64,000 bases of DNA from Maricaulis sp034670125 (GTDB lineage: Bacteria > Pseudomonadota > Alphaproteobacteria > Caulobacterales > Maricaulaceae), in NCBI RefSeq assembly GCF_034670125.1, contig NZ_JAXMOC010000002.1, positions 1-64,000 on the forward strand. Reading direction: 5' to 3'. Both the position numbers and the translations under genes were made by a program. Below the pieces are notes generated by a model. It searched no databases. It worked only from the letters and a program-made list of their open reading frames with translations, and was not told the DNA's origin. Numbering within the stretch: position 1 is the first letter of the stretch; every line of letters begins with the position of its first letter. This document shows, piece by piece, positions 26,142-35,028 of the stretch.

Positions 26142-28370
26142 CTAGTTCAGGCTGGCACGGAAAGAGGCGCCCACAATGCGCGGCTCGTTGACGAAGCCGG
26201 TATTGTTGTTGAAGTCGATGCCGCCGACGAGGTTTTCCTCGTCCGTGATGTTACGGGCGAACAGGGCGATTTCATAGTCCTGGCCACCCGCCAGCTCTCC
26301 GGCATAACCCACGCGCAGGCCGCCTTCGAAATTGCCGTCCGAGTAGAACTCTTCCGACTCGTAGAGGAAGAGGTTGGTGCGGCCCTGATAGTACCAGTCT
26401 GTGAAGGCGAACCACTCACCGCCATTGCCGGCCGGGATGGAATAGCGGGCCGTGAAGGACAGGATGTAGTCGGGAGCCTGGGGGAATGGATTGCCGTCAA
26501 CTTCGTGGAAACCGTCGATGTCGGCATCCGGATCCAGCACCGTACATTGGGCGCAGACGCCGACTTCCAGGTCATTGTCCTGCAATTCGGTTTCGTTCCA
26601 GGAGAAGCCGGCGGTGACGAAGAGATTGTCGGTGACGAAGATTTCGCTGTCGATCTCGAAACCATAGCCGACGCCTCGGTCTGCATTGATCAACTGGACG
26701 AGATTGCCGGCACCGCCAACGGCGGACAGCTGCAGGTCGTCCACCTGATAGTAGAAGGCGGTGGCATTGAACCGGGCGCGACCATCCAGGGGCTCGGACT
26801 TGTAGCCGACTTCGAAGGAGGTCGACGTCTCGCTGTCGGCGACCGACGGCTGGCTGAAGAAGGCGACATCACGCGCCTGGATCGACGGCCCCCGGAAACC
26901 GCGCGCGAGACGGGCAAACACGGCCTGGCGGTCGTCCAGGTCGTAATAGGCTGACAGGTCCCAGCTCAGTTGCTCGTCCGACGCCGACACCGGCGCGACC
27001 GGAATCGACGTCACGACACCGACAAGGTCCTTGGCATCATGGGTGAAGCGAATACCACCGGACAGTTCCAGGTCATCGGACAGCTGATGGCTGACCTGGC
27101 CGAACGCCGACCACAGCGAGTTGCCATGCCGGACTGTCGTCGACGGCGGGAAACCGCCATTCGGTCCAACCGTCGTGATGTCAAATTCGCTCTCGAAGAA
27201 ATAGGCGCCGATCTGCCAGGTCGTGGCCTGCCGGTCGTCCGAAGCCAGGCGGAACTCCTGGGTGTATTGCTCGAGCGAGTCGATGCCGTCCTGGGTCTCG
27301 GACGGGAAGGGGATGAAGCCCGGACCGGTGACCAGGTTGCCGCCGTCGATATCGCCCAGGCTGTAACCCTCCGCGGATTCGTAGGCGGTGATCGAGGTCA
27401 GGGTGAGGCCGGAGTCGGTGTAGACATTCATCGTCGCCGACGTGCCCCAGTTGTCATAGGCCTGCGGGTTGTTGAACGTGCTGTCGTAGTAGACTTCGTC
27501 GCGCACGAAATTGCCGTTGAGGGCATTGCTGCCCGGCGTCAGGATGTTGGCGCGGAACACGGCAGACGTGCCGGTGAGCGAACGGGCATGCACATTCAGC
27601 AGGGCGTCAAAGCTGTCATTCGGGGTAAAGAACAGCTGGGCGCGGCCGGCCATCTCGTCGTGCCCACCGAGCGCGTCGTCCTCGCCGGTAAAGCCATTGT
27701 CGATCCAGTCATCGCGGTGCTGCGACAGCAGCGACAAACGGGCGCTGAGCACGTCTTCGATGACGGCGCCGCCCATGGCGGCTTCCAGGTTCATGGTGCC
27801 GTAGGAACCGGCCGTGACGCTGACATAGCCATCGGTTTCCTGGGTCGGACGGACGCTGTCGAACTTGATCGTGCCGGCGGTCGTGTTGCGACCGAACAGG
27901 GTGCCTTGCGGGCCGCGGGCAATCTCGACCTGGGCGACGTCAAACAGCGGGAAGGATTTCAGGATGACATTTTCCATCACCACATTGTCCATGATCACGG
28001 ACACGGGCTGGGAGGCCGCAAGGTCGAAATCGGTATTGCCGAGGCCGCGGATGTAGAAACGCGGCGCGACACGTCCGTTTGAGCTTTCGGCATAGACCGA
28101 CGGGATCCGGGCGCCAAGGCTGAGAATGTCGGCACCGCCTTCGGTGAAGGGCGCGAGGGCTTCGCCGGACGCGGCGGTCACCGAGTTGGCAATGTCCTGG
28201 ATATTCTCTTCCCGGCGGGTCGTTGTCACGATGATGGTTTCGACTGTGGCGCTGGTTGGCGCCTGATTCTGGGCCATCGCGGTTGTCGGGACAAGGCCGG
28301 CAGCCGACAGCGCAATCGCGCTGGCGCCTGCGAGCTGGAAACGCTTGCGGGTGGAGAGAGTCTTGATCAT
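26142..28370 (-). CDS. TonB-dependent receptor
   Basis: Outer-membrane active transporter of 742 residues. A signal peptide (ends TTAMAQ) precedes a TonB-box-like ETIIVTTTRREE, a plug domain (IARGPQGTLFGRNTTAGTI) and a beta-barrel ending in an aromatic-poor FRASLN. Start MIKTLS at 28370 gives a proper signal peptide; the longer frame begins with TTG. A solitary gene with no regulator or inner-membrane partner beside it, so the substrate (siderophore, vitamin or oligosaccharide) cannot be predicted. Two terminators follow it. Confidence 0.92.
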   Translation of the reverse strand: MIKTLSTRKRFQLAGASAIALSAAGLVPTTAMAQNQAPTSATVETIIVTTTRREENIQDIANSVTAASGEALAPFTEGGADILSLGARIPSVYAESSNGRVAPRFYIRGLGNTDFDLAASQPVSVIMDNVVMENVILKSFPLFDVAQVEIARGPQGTLFGRNTTAGTIKFDSVRPTQETDGYVSVTAGSYGTMNLEAAMGGAVIEDVLSARLSLLSQHRDDWIDNGFTGEDDALGGHDEMAGRAQLFFTPNDSFDALLNVHARSLTGTSAVFRANILTPGSNALNGNFVRDEVYYDSTFNNPQAYDNWGTSATMNVYTDSGLTLTSITAYESAEGYSLGDIDGGNLVTGPGFIPFPSETQDGIDSLEQYTQEFRLASDDRQATTWQIGAYFFESEFDITTVGPNGGFPPSTTVRHGNSLWSAFGQVSHQLSDDLELSGGIRFTHDAKDLVGVVTSIPVAPVSASDEQLSWDLSAYYDLDDRQAVFARLARGFRGPSIQARDVAFFSQPSVADSETSTSFEVGYKSEPLDGRARFNATAFYYQVDDLQLSAVGGAGNLVQLINADRGVGYGFEIDSEIFVTDNLFVTAGFSWNETELQDNDLEVGVCAQCTVLDPDADIDGFHEVDGNPFPQAPDYILSFTARYSIPAGNGGEWFAFTDWYYQGRTNLFLYESEEFYSDGNFEGGLRVGYAGELAGGQDYEIALFARNITDEENLVGGIDFNNNTGFVNEPRIVGASFRASLN

Positions 28371-28535
28371 GAGGGTGTCTTTCGAGCCAATCAAAAGTGG
28401 CCGCGCCGGGGTGATGGGCGGGTCGACCGCTCCGGTGCAGCAAGGATGACCGCTCCGATACCCGATATTTCAGTGTCGGGACAGTTGAATGCTGCGGCGC
28501 AGCAATAAATGCTCCGCCTGTGTGGATTTATCGCA

Positions 28536-29186
28536 TCACCAAGGGCGATCGCGCTCGGACGGGCATTCTCCTGAACCGCACCAGAGCGGGTGCTTTTCCA
28601 TCACCCGGACGAAGCGGGCTGATTCCAGGTGCCGTGCGAGCCACGCCTTCAGGGCCGGCCAGTCCTGGCGGTCGAACCAGTCCCGGTCGGTGTTGGCAAA
28701 TTGGCGGACGAACGGGTAGATCGCGAAATCCGCGAGCCGGTCTGTTGCCTCGGTGAGGCCTCTATGCCGGGTCAGTCGGGCGTCCAGCCGGGTCAGGAAC
28801 ACGCTGGCGGCGGCCCGGTGTTCCAACGGGTCGGCATCGTCATATCGCGTAGCATACTTGTAGCGGTCGAGATGGGGCTTGAACTCGCCATCGCAGGTGG
28901 CGATGAGGTCGAGCGACGCGTCCAGCCCTGCCAGCCAGGTCTCGGGATCATGGGCGTCCAGGGCCCACCTCATGACGTCGAGGCTTTCGTCGATAACCCG
29001 GCCATCGTCCAGGACCAATACCGGAACCGTGCCCTTGGGCGAGGCGTCCAGCATGGCTTGGGGCTTGTCGCGCAGCAGGATTTCCCGGTGCTCGAGCTGG
29101 ATGCCGCTGACATCCAGGGCAAGGCGGGCGCGCATCGCATAAGGGCAGCGCCGGAACGAGTAAAGGATGGGCCGTACCGTGTTCAC
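28536..29186 (-). CDS. glutathione S-transferase-like protein
   Basis: The 216-residue cytoplasmic protein has an N-terminal thioredoxin-like GST domain with SFRRCPYAMRAR (CPY redox/GSH-binding turn), KGTVPVL with cis-Pro, and DESLDVMRW. A C-terminal helical GST domain follows. The start is GTG at 29186 with GGGAG upstream, and it overlaps the TrhO stop by 4 bases (GTGA), so the two genes are co-translated. Substrate unknown; a role in thiol or redox repair would fit the neighbour. Confidence 0.82.
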   Translation of the reverse strand: MNTVRPILYSFRRCPYAMRARLALDVSGIQLEHREILLRDKPQAMLDASPKGTVPVLVLDDGRVIDESLDVMRWALDAHDPETWLAGLDASLDLIATCDGEFKPHLDRYKYATRYDDADPLEHRAAASVFLTRLDARLTRHRGLTEATDRLADFAIYPFVRQFANTDRDWFDRQDWPALKAWLARHLESARFVRVMEKHPLWCGSGECPSERDRPW

Positions 29187-30118
29187 CCGTCAGTCTCCCG
29201 GGGCGCCCCCGGCTGGCCCAAATGGTATTCGCCCCGCGCCCGGGCGATTTCTTCCTGCCGATGACGCTCCGCGTATCGGACCCGTTGCTCGGGAGTGCGG
29301 ATCTCCACGCAATGCGGGCAGGAGACACCGACAACATGATCCGGCGATTTCAGGTCTTCCGGACCCAGGGGTTCGCGGCAGGCGTGGCACAAGGTGTGGG
29401 AGCCCGGCTCGAGCCCGTGTTTCACAGCGACCCGTCGATCAAAGACAAAACACTCGCCTCGCCAGCGGCTCTCGGTCTCAGGAACATTCTCGAGATACTT
29501 CAGGATGCCACCCTTGAGGTGGAAGACGTCGTCGACACCTTCCATGCGCGCAAATGCCGTCGCCTTTTCGCAGCGGATGCCGCCGGTACAATACATGGCG
29601 ATCCGGGCATTGGGCCGGGTTTCGCGGAATTGCCGGAACCAGTCGGGAAACTCCCGGAAGGACACAGTGTTCGGATTGATCGCGCCCTCGAACTGTCCGA
29701 TGCGGACTTCATAATCATTGCGCGTGTCGATGGTGACCACGTCCGGCGCCGTGATCAGGTCGTTCCAGTCCTCGGGTTCGACATAGGTTCCCACATCACC
29801 GACCGGATCAATGCCGGTTACACCCATGGTGACGATCTCCCGCTTCAGTCGGACCTTCATGCGCAGAAAGGGTTGCGCCTCGGCATGGCTTTCCTTGTGC
29901 TCGAGCGAGGCAAAACCAGGCAGGGCGCGCAGCCTCGCCAGGATCGCATGAACGCCGGCCCGGGGCCCGGCGATGGTTCCGTTGATCCCTTCCGGGGCCA
30001 GCAAAATGGTGCCCGATACACCGTGGTGATCGCAGCTTGCCTTGAGCTCGGCCTGGAGGTCGGCATCGGCTGTGAGCGGGGCGAATTTGTAGAGGGCGGC
30101 AACCAGAAAGCGGGGCAT
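29183..30118 (-). CDS. trhO: tRNA uridine(34) hydroxylase / rhodanese-related protein
   Basis: TrhO (YceA) hydroxylates the wobble uridine of tRNAs to 5-hydroxyuridine. The 311-residue protein has the N-terminal UPF0176 domain (LLAPEGINGTIAG) and a rhodanese domain with the active-site loop YCTGGIRCEKA, plus a C-terminal cysteine cluster (CHACREPL, CPHC) that may bind zinc. Start MPRFLVAALYKF at 30118 matches the family; the 14-codon upstream extension has no homology. It is coupled to the GST-like gene by a 4-base overlap. Confidence 0.9.
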   Translation of the reverse strand: MPRFLVAALYKFAPLTADADLQAELKASCDHHGVSGTILLAPEGINGTIAGPRAGVHAILARLRALPGFASLEHKESHAEAQPFLRMKVRLKREIVTMGVTGIDPVGDVGTYVEPEDWNDLITAPDVVTIDTRNDYEVRIGQFEGAINPNTVSFREFPDWFRQFRETRPNARIAMYCTGGIRCEKATAFARMEGVDDVFHLKGGILKYLENVPETESRWRGECFVFDRRVAVKHGLEPGSHTLCHACREPLGPEDLKSPDHVVGVSCPHCVEIRTPEQRVRYAERHRQEEIARARGEYHLGQPGAPRETDG

Positions 30119-30213
30119 GGATATCCGTCGGCGATCAAAGGTCACGGCTATAGCAGCCATTGCGGTCGGCTGTCAGGTCGCGCGGCTGCAGTATACCGGC
30201 GCCATTGGAAGGA

Positions 30214-31917
30214 TCACCGGTCGTTGGAAACGGCCTGGTCCATTTCGTCTCCGCCTTGCGCGCTGACGGCCCGGTTGGCGAGACTGGACGGCAATCGAAC
30301 GGTGAAACACGAGCCTTCGCCCGGTGTCGACGTGACGCTGATGTCGCCGCCGTGCAGCTCGACTGCCCGCTGGCACAGGGCCAATCCAATACCCGTTCCC
30401 TCATAGGTGTCGCGACCGTGAAGGCGCTCGAACACCTGGAAGATCCGTTGGAAATGTTCCGCCTCAATACCGATCCCGTTGTCGGTGACACGCAGGCGGA
30501 CATGATTGGCGATCAGCCGGGCGTCGATCCGGACCCGGGGAGGCTCGTCGCGACGATACTTGATGGCGTTGGAAATCAGGTTCTGCAGCATCCGTCCGAG
30601 CAGGAAGGGATCGGCATGGATCGGGGTGTCGAGCGACCATTCCAGCTTGGCCTCCGACTCGGTGATCACCGCGGCCAGCAATTCCTCGATTTCGGAAACC
30701 AGCGCATCCGGGTCGATGAGCTCGATCCGGGCTTCCTGGCGGTCGGCGCGTGTGTAGGACAGCAGATCCTGGACCAGTCTTTGGGCGCGGTCGGCACCGC
30801 GATTGATGCGTTCCAGCATGTCGCGCGACCGCTCGTCCAGATCGAGCTTGCGCTCGACCAGCAGGGAGGAAATCCCCTTCATGGCGCGCAGGGGAGCCTG
30901 CAGGTCGTGCGAGGCATGCGAGGCAAAGCGGTCCAGCTCGGCATTCTTCGCGGCGATGATGGCATTGGAACGGCGGAGGGCTTCCGTCTTGCGCGCGACC
31001 TCGCGGCGCACTTCGTCGGCCCGTCGGGCATCTTTCAACGAAATTGCCCCGATTGTGATGGTGGCGAACAAGGCCGAGGCGAGGACCACCCAGGGCAGCG
31101 GGCCGGTCCGCATCAAGAAGCTCCGGCGGGGCAGGAGCGTGGCCGCGATGTCCGAAAACGGATCGGCCGCCGCCCAACGTACCATGAAGGGCGCACTTTG
31201 AAGCGCCGAGCCCATGTCGACATCGCCAGGCGAGATTCGCCTGAACTCGCTCGCGTCCGCCAAGACAGAAGCCGGCGCGCGGTCGGCAATCCGCACGACC
31301 ACCCAGAGCGGATCGACCGGGCCCACCGGGCTGGCCAGCATGACGTCAAATTCCGACACGACATAGGCCCAGGCATCGGTATGGCCGTCGAGGCGCCGCA
31401 CCAACGCGAACCGGGTATGGCGCCCGGAATCGTCAAGAAGCGGCAGGACAATTGTGTCGGTGCCGGTCTGCCGCCTGGCCAGCATGGTGTTGATGTCGGG
31501 AAGCGCCAGCATTCCGATCCCGGAATTCAGCGATGCGGTAAGTCGTCCGGCCTCAACGATGCCCATATCCCGGATGACCTCGGTCTCGCGTCGGGTTTCA
31601 TCGGAGCGGAAGATGTCGAGCGCGGCAGTCGGCGCCAGGCCAATATGGGCGGCCTGGACGAGCTGGTTCAGCTCGACATCCAACCTCGCAATGGCTCCGT
31701 CCAGCTCAACGATGCGGGCGAGCGCATATCCCCGAAAATCGCGAGCCTTGTCCCGTGACTGCCCGACCAGGGTCGCGAAAAACAGGACGAGCGACACCAG
31801 GATGCCAAACAGGATGATCACCACGGGCGATCTGTAGGCATGCAGCAAACCGGTCAGCGTCTCGTATTCAGCTTGCTGAACGCGGTCGGGCGGGCCTGGG
31901 AGGGGGCTGTGAGGCAA
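30214..31917 (-). CDS. sensor histidine kinase with extracytoplasmic sensor domain
   Basis: A 567-residue kinase. A membrane helix (VVIILFGILVSLVLFFATL, about 35-55) is followed by a periplasmic sensor of about 220 residues, a second helix (LPWVVLASALFATITIG) and a short linker. HisKA follows with FASHASHDLQAPLRA (phospho-His), then HATPase_c with NLISNAIKYR, VTDNGIGIE and YEGTGIGLALC. No receiver is attached or adjacent. No ATG exists in the right place: the best start is TTG at 31917, two bases after the upstream stop, with AAGGA 11 bases before it, implying translational coupling to the ETR1-like gene. Some starts further in (GTG in the first helix) are possible. Confidence 0.83.
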   Translation of the reverse strand: MPHSPLPGPPDRVQQAEYETLTGLLHAYRSPVVIILFGILVSLVLFFATLVGQSRDKARDFRGYALARIVELDGAIARLDVELNQLVQAAHIGLAPTAALDIFRSDETRRETEVIRDMGIVEAGRLTASLNSGIGMLALPDINTMLARRQTGTDTIVLPLLDDSGRHTRFALVRRLDGHTDAWAYVVSEFDVMLASPVGPVDPLWVVVRIADRAPASVLADASEFRRISPGDVDMGSALQSAPFMVRWAAADPFSDIAATLLPRRSFLMRTGPLPWVVLASALFATITIGAISLKDARRADEVRREVARKTEALRRSNAIIAAKNAELDRFASHASHDLQAPLRAMKGISSLLVERKLDLDERSRDMLERINRGADRAQRLVQDLLSYTRADRQEARIELIDPDALVSEIEELLAAVITESEAKLEWSLDTPIHADPFLLGRMLQNLISNAIKYRRDEPPRVRIDARLIANHVRLRVTDNGIGIEAEHFQRIFQVFERLHGRDTYEGTGIGLALCQRAVELHGGDISVTSTPGEGSCFTVRLPSSLANRAVSAQGGDEMDQAVSNDR

Positions 31918-31919
31918 GC

Positions 31920-32309
31920 TCAGTCTTGTCCTTCCGCGGCGGCAAGGCGGGTAAACCGTTCCAGCAGGACCGGTACAAGCGGCAACATCAGCACGGCCGT
32001 CGCGACCGAAGCCGCCGCTGTGAACAGTTTGAGCACAGCCTCCACATAGTAGAGCGGATACCAGAGCACGACGATGTTCATGACGTGATTGATGCCGCAG
32101 AACAAAATGAAGATGCCAAACATGACAAACGCCCAGCGGAAGGGCAGCGGCCGGTCGATCCGGCGCAGGAAGATCAAGATGGTGACCGGTATCGAGAAAT
32201 AGGCGAGAGCGATGGCAAGGTCTGCAATGACATGCATGCCGACCAGTTCCGGACGCCACAGGAAACACATGCCGTGCGGCATGAAGTTGTTGATGTCGAA
32301 ATAGCCCAT
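31920..32309 (-). CDS. free-standing ETR1 (ethylene receptor)-type membrane sensor domain
   Basis: A 129-residue protein with three membrane helices closely resembling the N-terminal ethylene/copper-binding domain of plant ETR1 and cyanobacterial homologues. Key residues line up: Asp30 and Tyr37 in IADLAIALAYFSIP (ETR1 Asp25, Tyr32), and Cys71/His75 in FCGINH (ETR1 Cys65/His69, the Cu(I) ligands). FMPHGMCFLW at the N-terminus is typical of bacterial members. The protein stops after helix 3 with RLAAAEGQD and carries no kinase. A kinase with its own sensor follows at once in another frame. The second ATG (32309) has AGGAG at 8 bases; the first (32315) is too close. Confidence 0.8.
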   Translation of the reverse strand: MGYFDINNFMPHGMCFLWRPELVGMHVIADLAIALAYFSIPVTILIFLRRIDRPLPFRWAFVMFGIFILFCGINHVMNIVVLWYPLYYVEAVLKLFTAAASVATAVLMLPLVPVLLERFTRLAAAEGQD

Positions 32310-32556
32310 CGTCATCGCTCCTTTAGTGCCGCTGGACGCCAGCTCCGATCCATCCTGGCTCCCGACCGGAACCGTTCGTCGATTCGGACCATACCCGCCG
32401 CCTAAACTTATTCCGTCCGGTCCGACACCGGCGCGGCGGGCGCTGGTCGTATCGAGGGCACCCCCAAAAAGGTCGCTTCACACCACCATGAGACGGTGCA
32501 AACCTCAAGCTTGTCAATCGGTGACGGGCCTGTCTGTGTCGGCCGTCACGCAGGCG

Positions 32557-33408
32557 TCAGTTCAGCGCGTCGGCGCTCTGCCGCAGTGCTGCGGCCATGG
32601 TCAACAAGCTGGAACTGTCGCCGGCCAGGTGCTCGGGCCGTGTCGCGGTCGGAAAGGCGCGGCCCAGGGCCGTGATCGCCTGGCCCAGCTGGAGCGCCAG
32701 GTCGGGATTGTCGTCGGCGACCTGTTCGAGGTGATTGCCGGCATAGCGGTGGGCCGCCCGGTGGAATCCGTATCCGTCGAGATAGGGTTCGTGCGCGGAC
32801 GGGTTGGTCGCCAGCACTTCGTATTGCAGGGCTGCCCGTTCGATGAGGTCGGTGAGGACACGCGCATGAAGTCCCGCCGGCGAGATCTCGCCGTCCGGCG
32901 CATGGGCGGACGCGGCATCGATCGCTGCCACCACATCGGCGACATGCGCTGCGATCGCCGCATCGCTTTCGCCATTGTAGGGAGCTACCGAGGCGTCGGT
33001 CATGGTGTCGCCGAACAAGGGAGCCCCGCGTGCCTCGAGGACGGGCTCGAAGTCGATGTAAATCTCGGAAATCGGGTGCGCAAACATCTCGGCACCAGCC
33101 GTGCGGTCCCCTGCCTCGAAGGCGTCGATGCCGGCCAGGTAGTGCGCGCGCATCACCTCCAGGGCGATCAGGTAGACGACCGGGTCACGCCCGGCCTCGG
33201 CCGGATCAATACCAAACTCACCGCCCGAGCCGGACCCTTCGCCTTCACCTTCGGTGAAAGCAGGTGCGGCGGCGAAGGTGCTCGGTGTTTCCTGCTGTGT
33301 TTCGGCCCCGGTGGGCGTCGCCATCGGTTCGCTGCATCCCGACAGGCCACCCAGCAGGGCTGCTGTGCCGACCGAGGTCCAGATGCGTGTGCGCCTTGTG
33401 ATACCCAT
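32557..33408 (-). CDS. hypothetical lipoprotein, all-helical
   Basis: I do not recognise a family with certainty. The 283-residue product has a lipoprotein signal with LSGC, a low-complexity acidic Gly/Ser/Glu linker (EGEGEGSGSGGEFG) and then a mainly helical, His/Asp-containing domain (VMRAHYLAGIDAFEAGD, AHPISEIYIDFEP, HRAAHRYAGNHLEQ). Conserved-looking His residues could bind metal, and the gene is divergent from a PiuC-type iron-linked dioxygenase, so an iron-related envelope role (imelysin-like) is possible but only a guess. Start ATG 33408 has AAGGGA upstream. Confidence 0.6.
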   Translation of the reverse strand: MGITRRTRIWTSVGTAALLGGLSGCSEPMATPTGAETQQETPSTFAAAPAFTEGEGEGSGSGGEFGIDPAEAGRDPVVYLIALEVMRAHYLAGIDAFEAGDRTAGAEMFAHPISEIYIDFEPVLEARGAPLFGDTMTDASVAPYNGESDAAIAAHVADVVAAIDAASAHAPDGEISPAGLHARVLTDLIERAALQYEVLATNPSAHEPYLDGYGFHRAAHRYAGNHLEQVADDNPDLALQLGQAITALGRAFPTATRPEHLAGDSSSLLTMAAALRQSADALN

Positions 33409-33501
33409 TCTGCGTCCCTTCACGGATGGCATTCAGCCGGTTCAATGGCATAAACGGGTATCGGCTTTTCGAGCACATGACAATCAGTCGCAGGATAACC
33501 C

Positions 33502-34161
33502 ATGCTCATTCATCTGCAAGACGTCTGCCCGCCCGAACAGGTCCAGCAATTGCGAGCGCTGATCGGGCAGGGTGAATTCGTTGATGGCGGTGCGACAGCC
33601 GGCCGGGTGGCGCGGGCCGTGAAATCCAATGAGCAGCTGGAGACGGGCGCGCGCGTCGATACGGTCCGGAACGAGGTTCGCAAGGCCCTGATGGCGCACG
33701 CCGGCTTCGTAAGCTTTGCCCGGCCCAAGACCCTGTCCCGCATTCTGGTGTCGCGCTACCGGGCCGGGATGGCCTACGGCCCGCACATCGATGATGCCCT
33801 CATGGGCGGGCGCCGGGCCGATCTGTCCTTCACGCTCTTTCTCAGCGACCCGGGTAGCTATGACGGCGGTGAACTGGTCATGGACGGGCCGGAGGGTGAG
33901 ATCGGAATCAAGCTCGCCGCCGGCGACGCTGTTGTCTATGCGACGTCGGCGATCCATCAAGTCGCGCCGGTCACGCAGGGTGAACGTATGGCGGTTGTCG
34001 GGTGGGTCCGCAGCTTGGTCCGACGAGCAGACCAGCGCGAGATTCTGTTTGACCTTGACCAGGTTTCCACCCGCCTGTTCGAACGCGATGGAAAGACGCG
34101 TGAGCTTGACCTTGTTCTCAAGACCAAAGCCAATCTGTTGAGGCAGTGGGCGGAAGACTGA
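33502..34161 (+). CDS. Fe(II)/2-oxoglutarate-dependent dioxygenase, PiuC/YbiX (PKHD-type) family
   Basis: The 219-residue cytoplasmic hydroxylase of the PKHD type has the facial triad in GPHIDDALMG (HxD) and AIHQVAPVTQGER (distal His, then Arg binding 2-oxoglutarate). The C-terminal PiuC extension (FDLDQVS) is present. In other bacteria these genes sit next to TonB siderophore receptors and respond to iron. Here the divergent neighbour is a lipoprotein instead, and a receptor lies 5 kb away. Start ATG 33502 is preceded by AGGATAACCC. Confidence 0.88.
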   Translation: MLIHLQDVCPPEQVQQLRALIGQGEFVDGGATAGRVARAVKSNEQLETGARVDTVRNEVRKALMAHAGFVSFARPKTLSRILVSRYRAGMAYGPHIDDALMGGRRADLSFTLFLSDPGSYDGGELVMDGPEGEIGIKLAAGDAVVYATSAIHQVAPVTQGERMAVVGWVRSLVRRADQREILFDLDQVSTRLFERDGKTRELDLVLKTKANLLRQWAED

Positions 34162-34172
34162 GGCCGGGGTGG

Positions 34173-34982
34173 TCAGTCGAATACAGGGTCGCGTTTCTCC
34201 ATTTGCGCCCTGACCGCCTCGACCTGGTCAGTCCCGCCCATGAGAGCGGATTGCTCACGGGATTCTGCCAAGAGGACTGTCGCCGGATCAGCACTGGCAG
34301 CCAGATTGAGCAATCGCTTTGCGCCCCGTATGGCGGGCGGGCTTTTGCCGGCGATTGCGGTCGCCATCGCAAGCGCCTCGGCAACCGGGTCATCGGTGAT
34401 CCGGGTCGCCAGTCCAAGGGCGACTGCCTCCGATCCGCTGACATCGCGGCCGCTATAGGTCAGCTCCCGGATCTGGTCGTCCCGCATCAGGCCCGGCAGG
34501 ACCACACATCCTCCCATGTCCGGTACAAGCCCCCAACGGATTTCGGCGATCGACAAACGGGCGTCCGGGGTCACCAGACGAATGTCCGCGCCAAGGGCGA
34601 TTTGGAGACCGCCGCCCAGCGCACCGCCCTGGATCGCGGCAATCACCGGTACCGCCAGGTCGCGCCATTGCAGGCAGGCCTGTTGCGGTTTGTTGGCCAG
34701 GCCGTGGGTTCGTTTTTCCAGCGGCTCAAGTGCGGCCGTGTCGCCGGCCATGGCGGCGAAGCTCCCGAAATCGAGCCCGGCGCAGAACATCCGTCCACGA
34801 CCGCTCAGAACGACAGCGCGAACGTCCTTGCGTCCGGCAAGGTGATCCGCTGCCTCCAGCAGCCCGTCAAACATGGCGGGATCGATGGCATTGAGCTTGG
34901 CGGCCCGGTCGAGTTCAACGTGCGCGACCCGGTCTCTGACCGTCACCGAAACGCGGTCTGCAAATCGGGTGTTGTCCGTCAT
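34173..34982 (-). CDS. enoyl-CoA hydratase/isomerase (crotonase) family protein
   Basis: The 269-residue protein has the crotonase signatures AVVLSGRGRMFCAGLDF (first oxyanion-hole strand), AIQGGALGGGLQIALGADIRL (second oxyanion-hole Gly) and WGLVPDMGG. Asp rather than Glu in DMGG and the absence of the classic second Glu suggest an isomerase or a non-canonical hydratase. The start ATG 34982 has GGGAG, 7 bases before it; the longer frame is unsupported. It is followed in the same direction, 46 bases from the alpha/beta hydrolase, possibly one transcript. Substrate unknown. Confidence 0.87.
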   Translation of the reverse strand: MTDNTRFADRVSVTVRDRVAHVELDRAAKLNAIDPAMFDGLLEAADHLAGRKDVRAVVLSGRGRMFCAGLDFGSFAAMAGDTAALEPLEKRTHGLANKPQQACLQWRDLAVPVIAAIQGGALGGGLQIALGADIRLVTPDARLSIAEIRWGLVPDMGGCVVLPGLMRDDQIRELTYSGRDVSGSEAVALGLATRITDDPVAEALAMATAIAGKSPPAIRGAKRLLNLAASADPATVLLAESREQSALMGGTDQVEAVRAQMEKRDPVFD

Positions 34983-35028
34983 GTTTGTCTCCCTGGGTGT
35001 CCGGTATCCGCGTGGAGCGATACCGGCA

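Noticed and set aside
31915..31922. sequencing frameshift joining the ETR1-like ORF to the kinase
   Set aside because: The kinase has its own first membrane helix and sensor, so two genes make sense. The possibility is kept as a test but not adopted.
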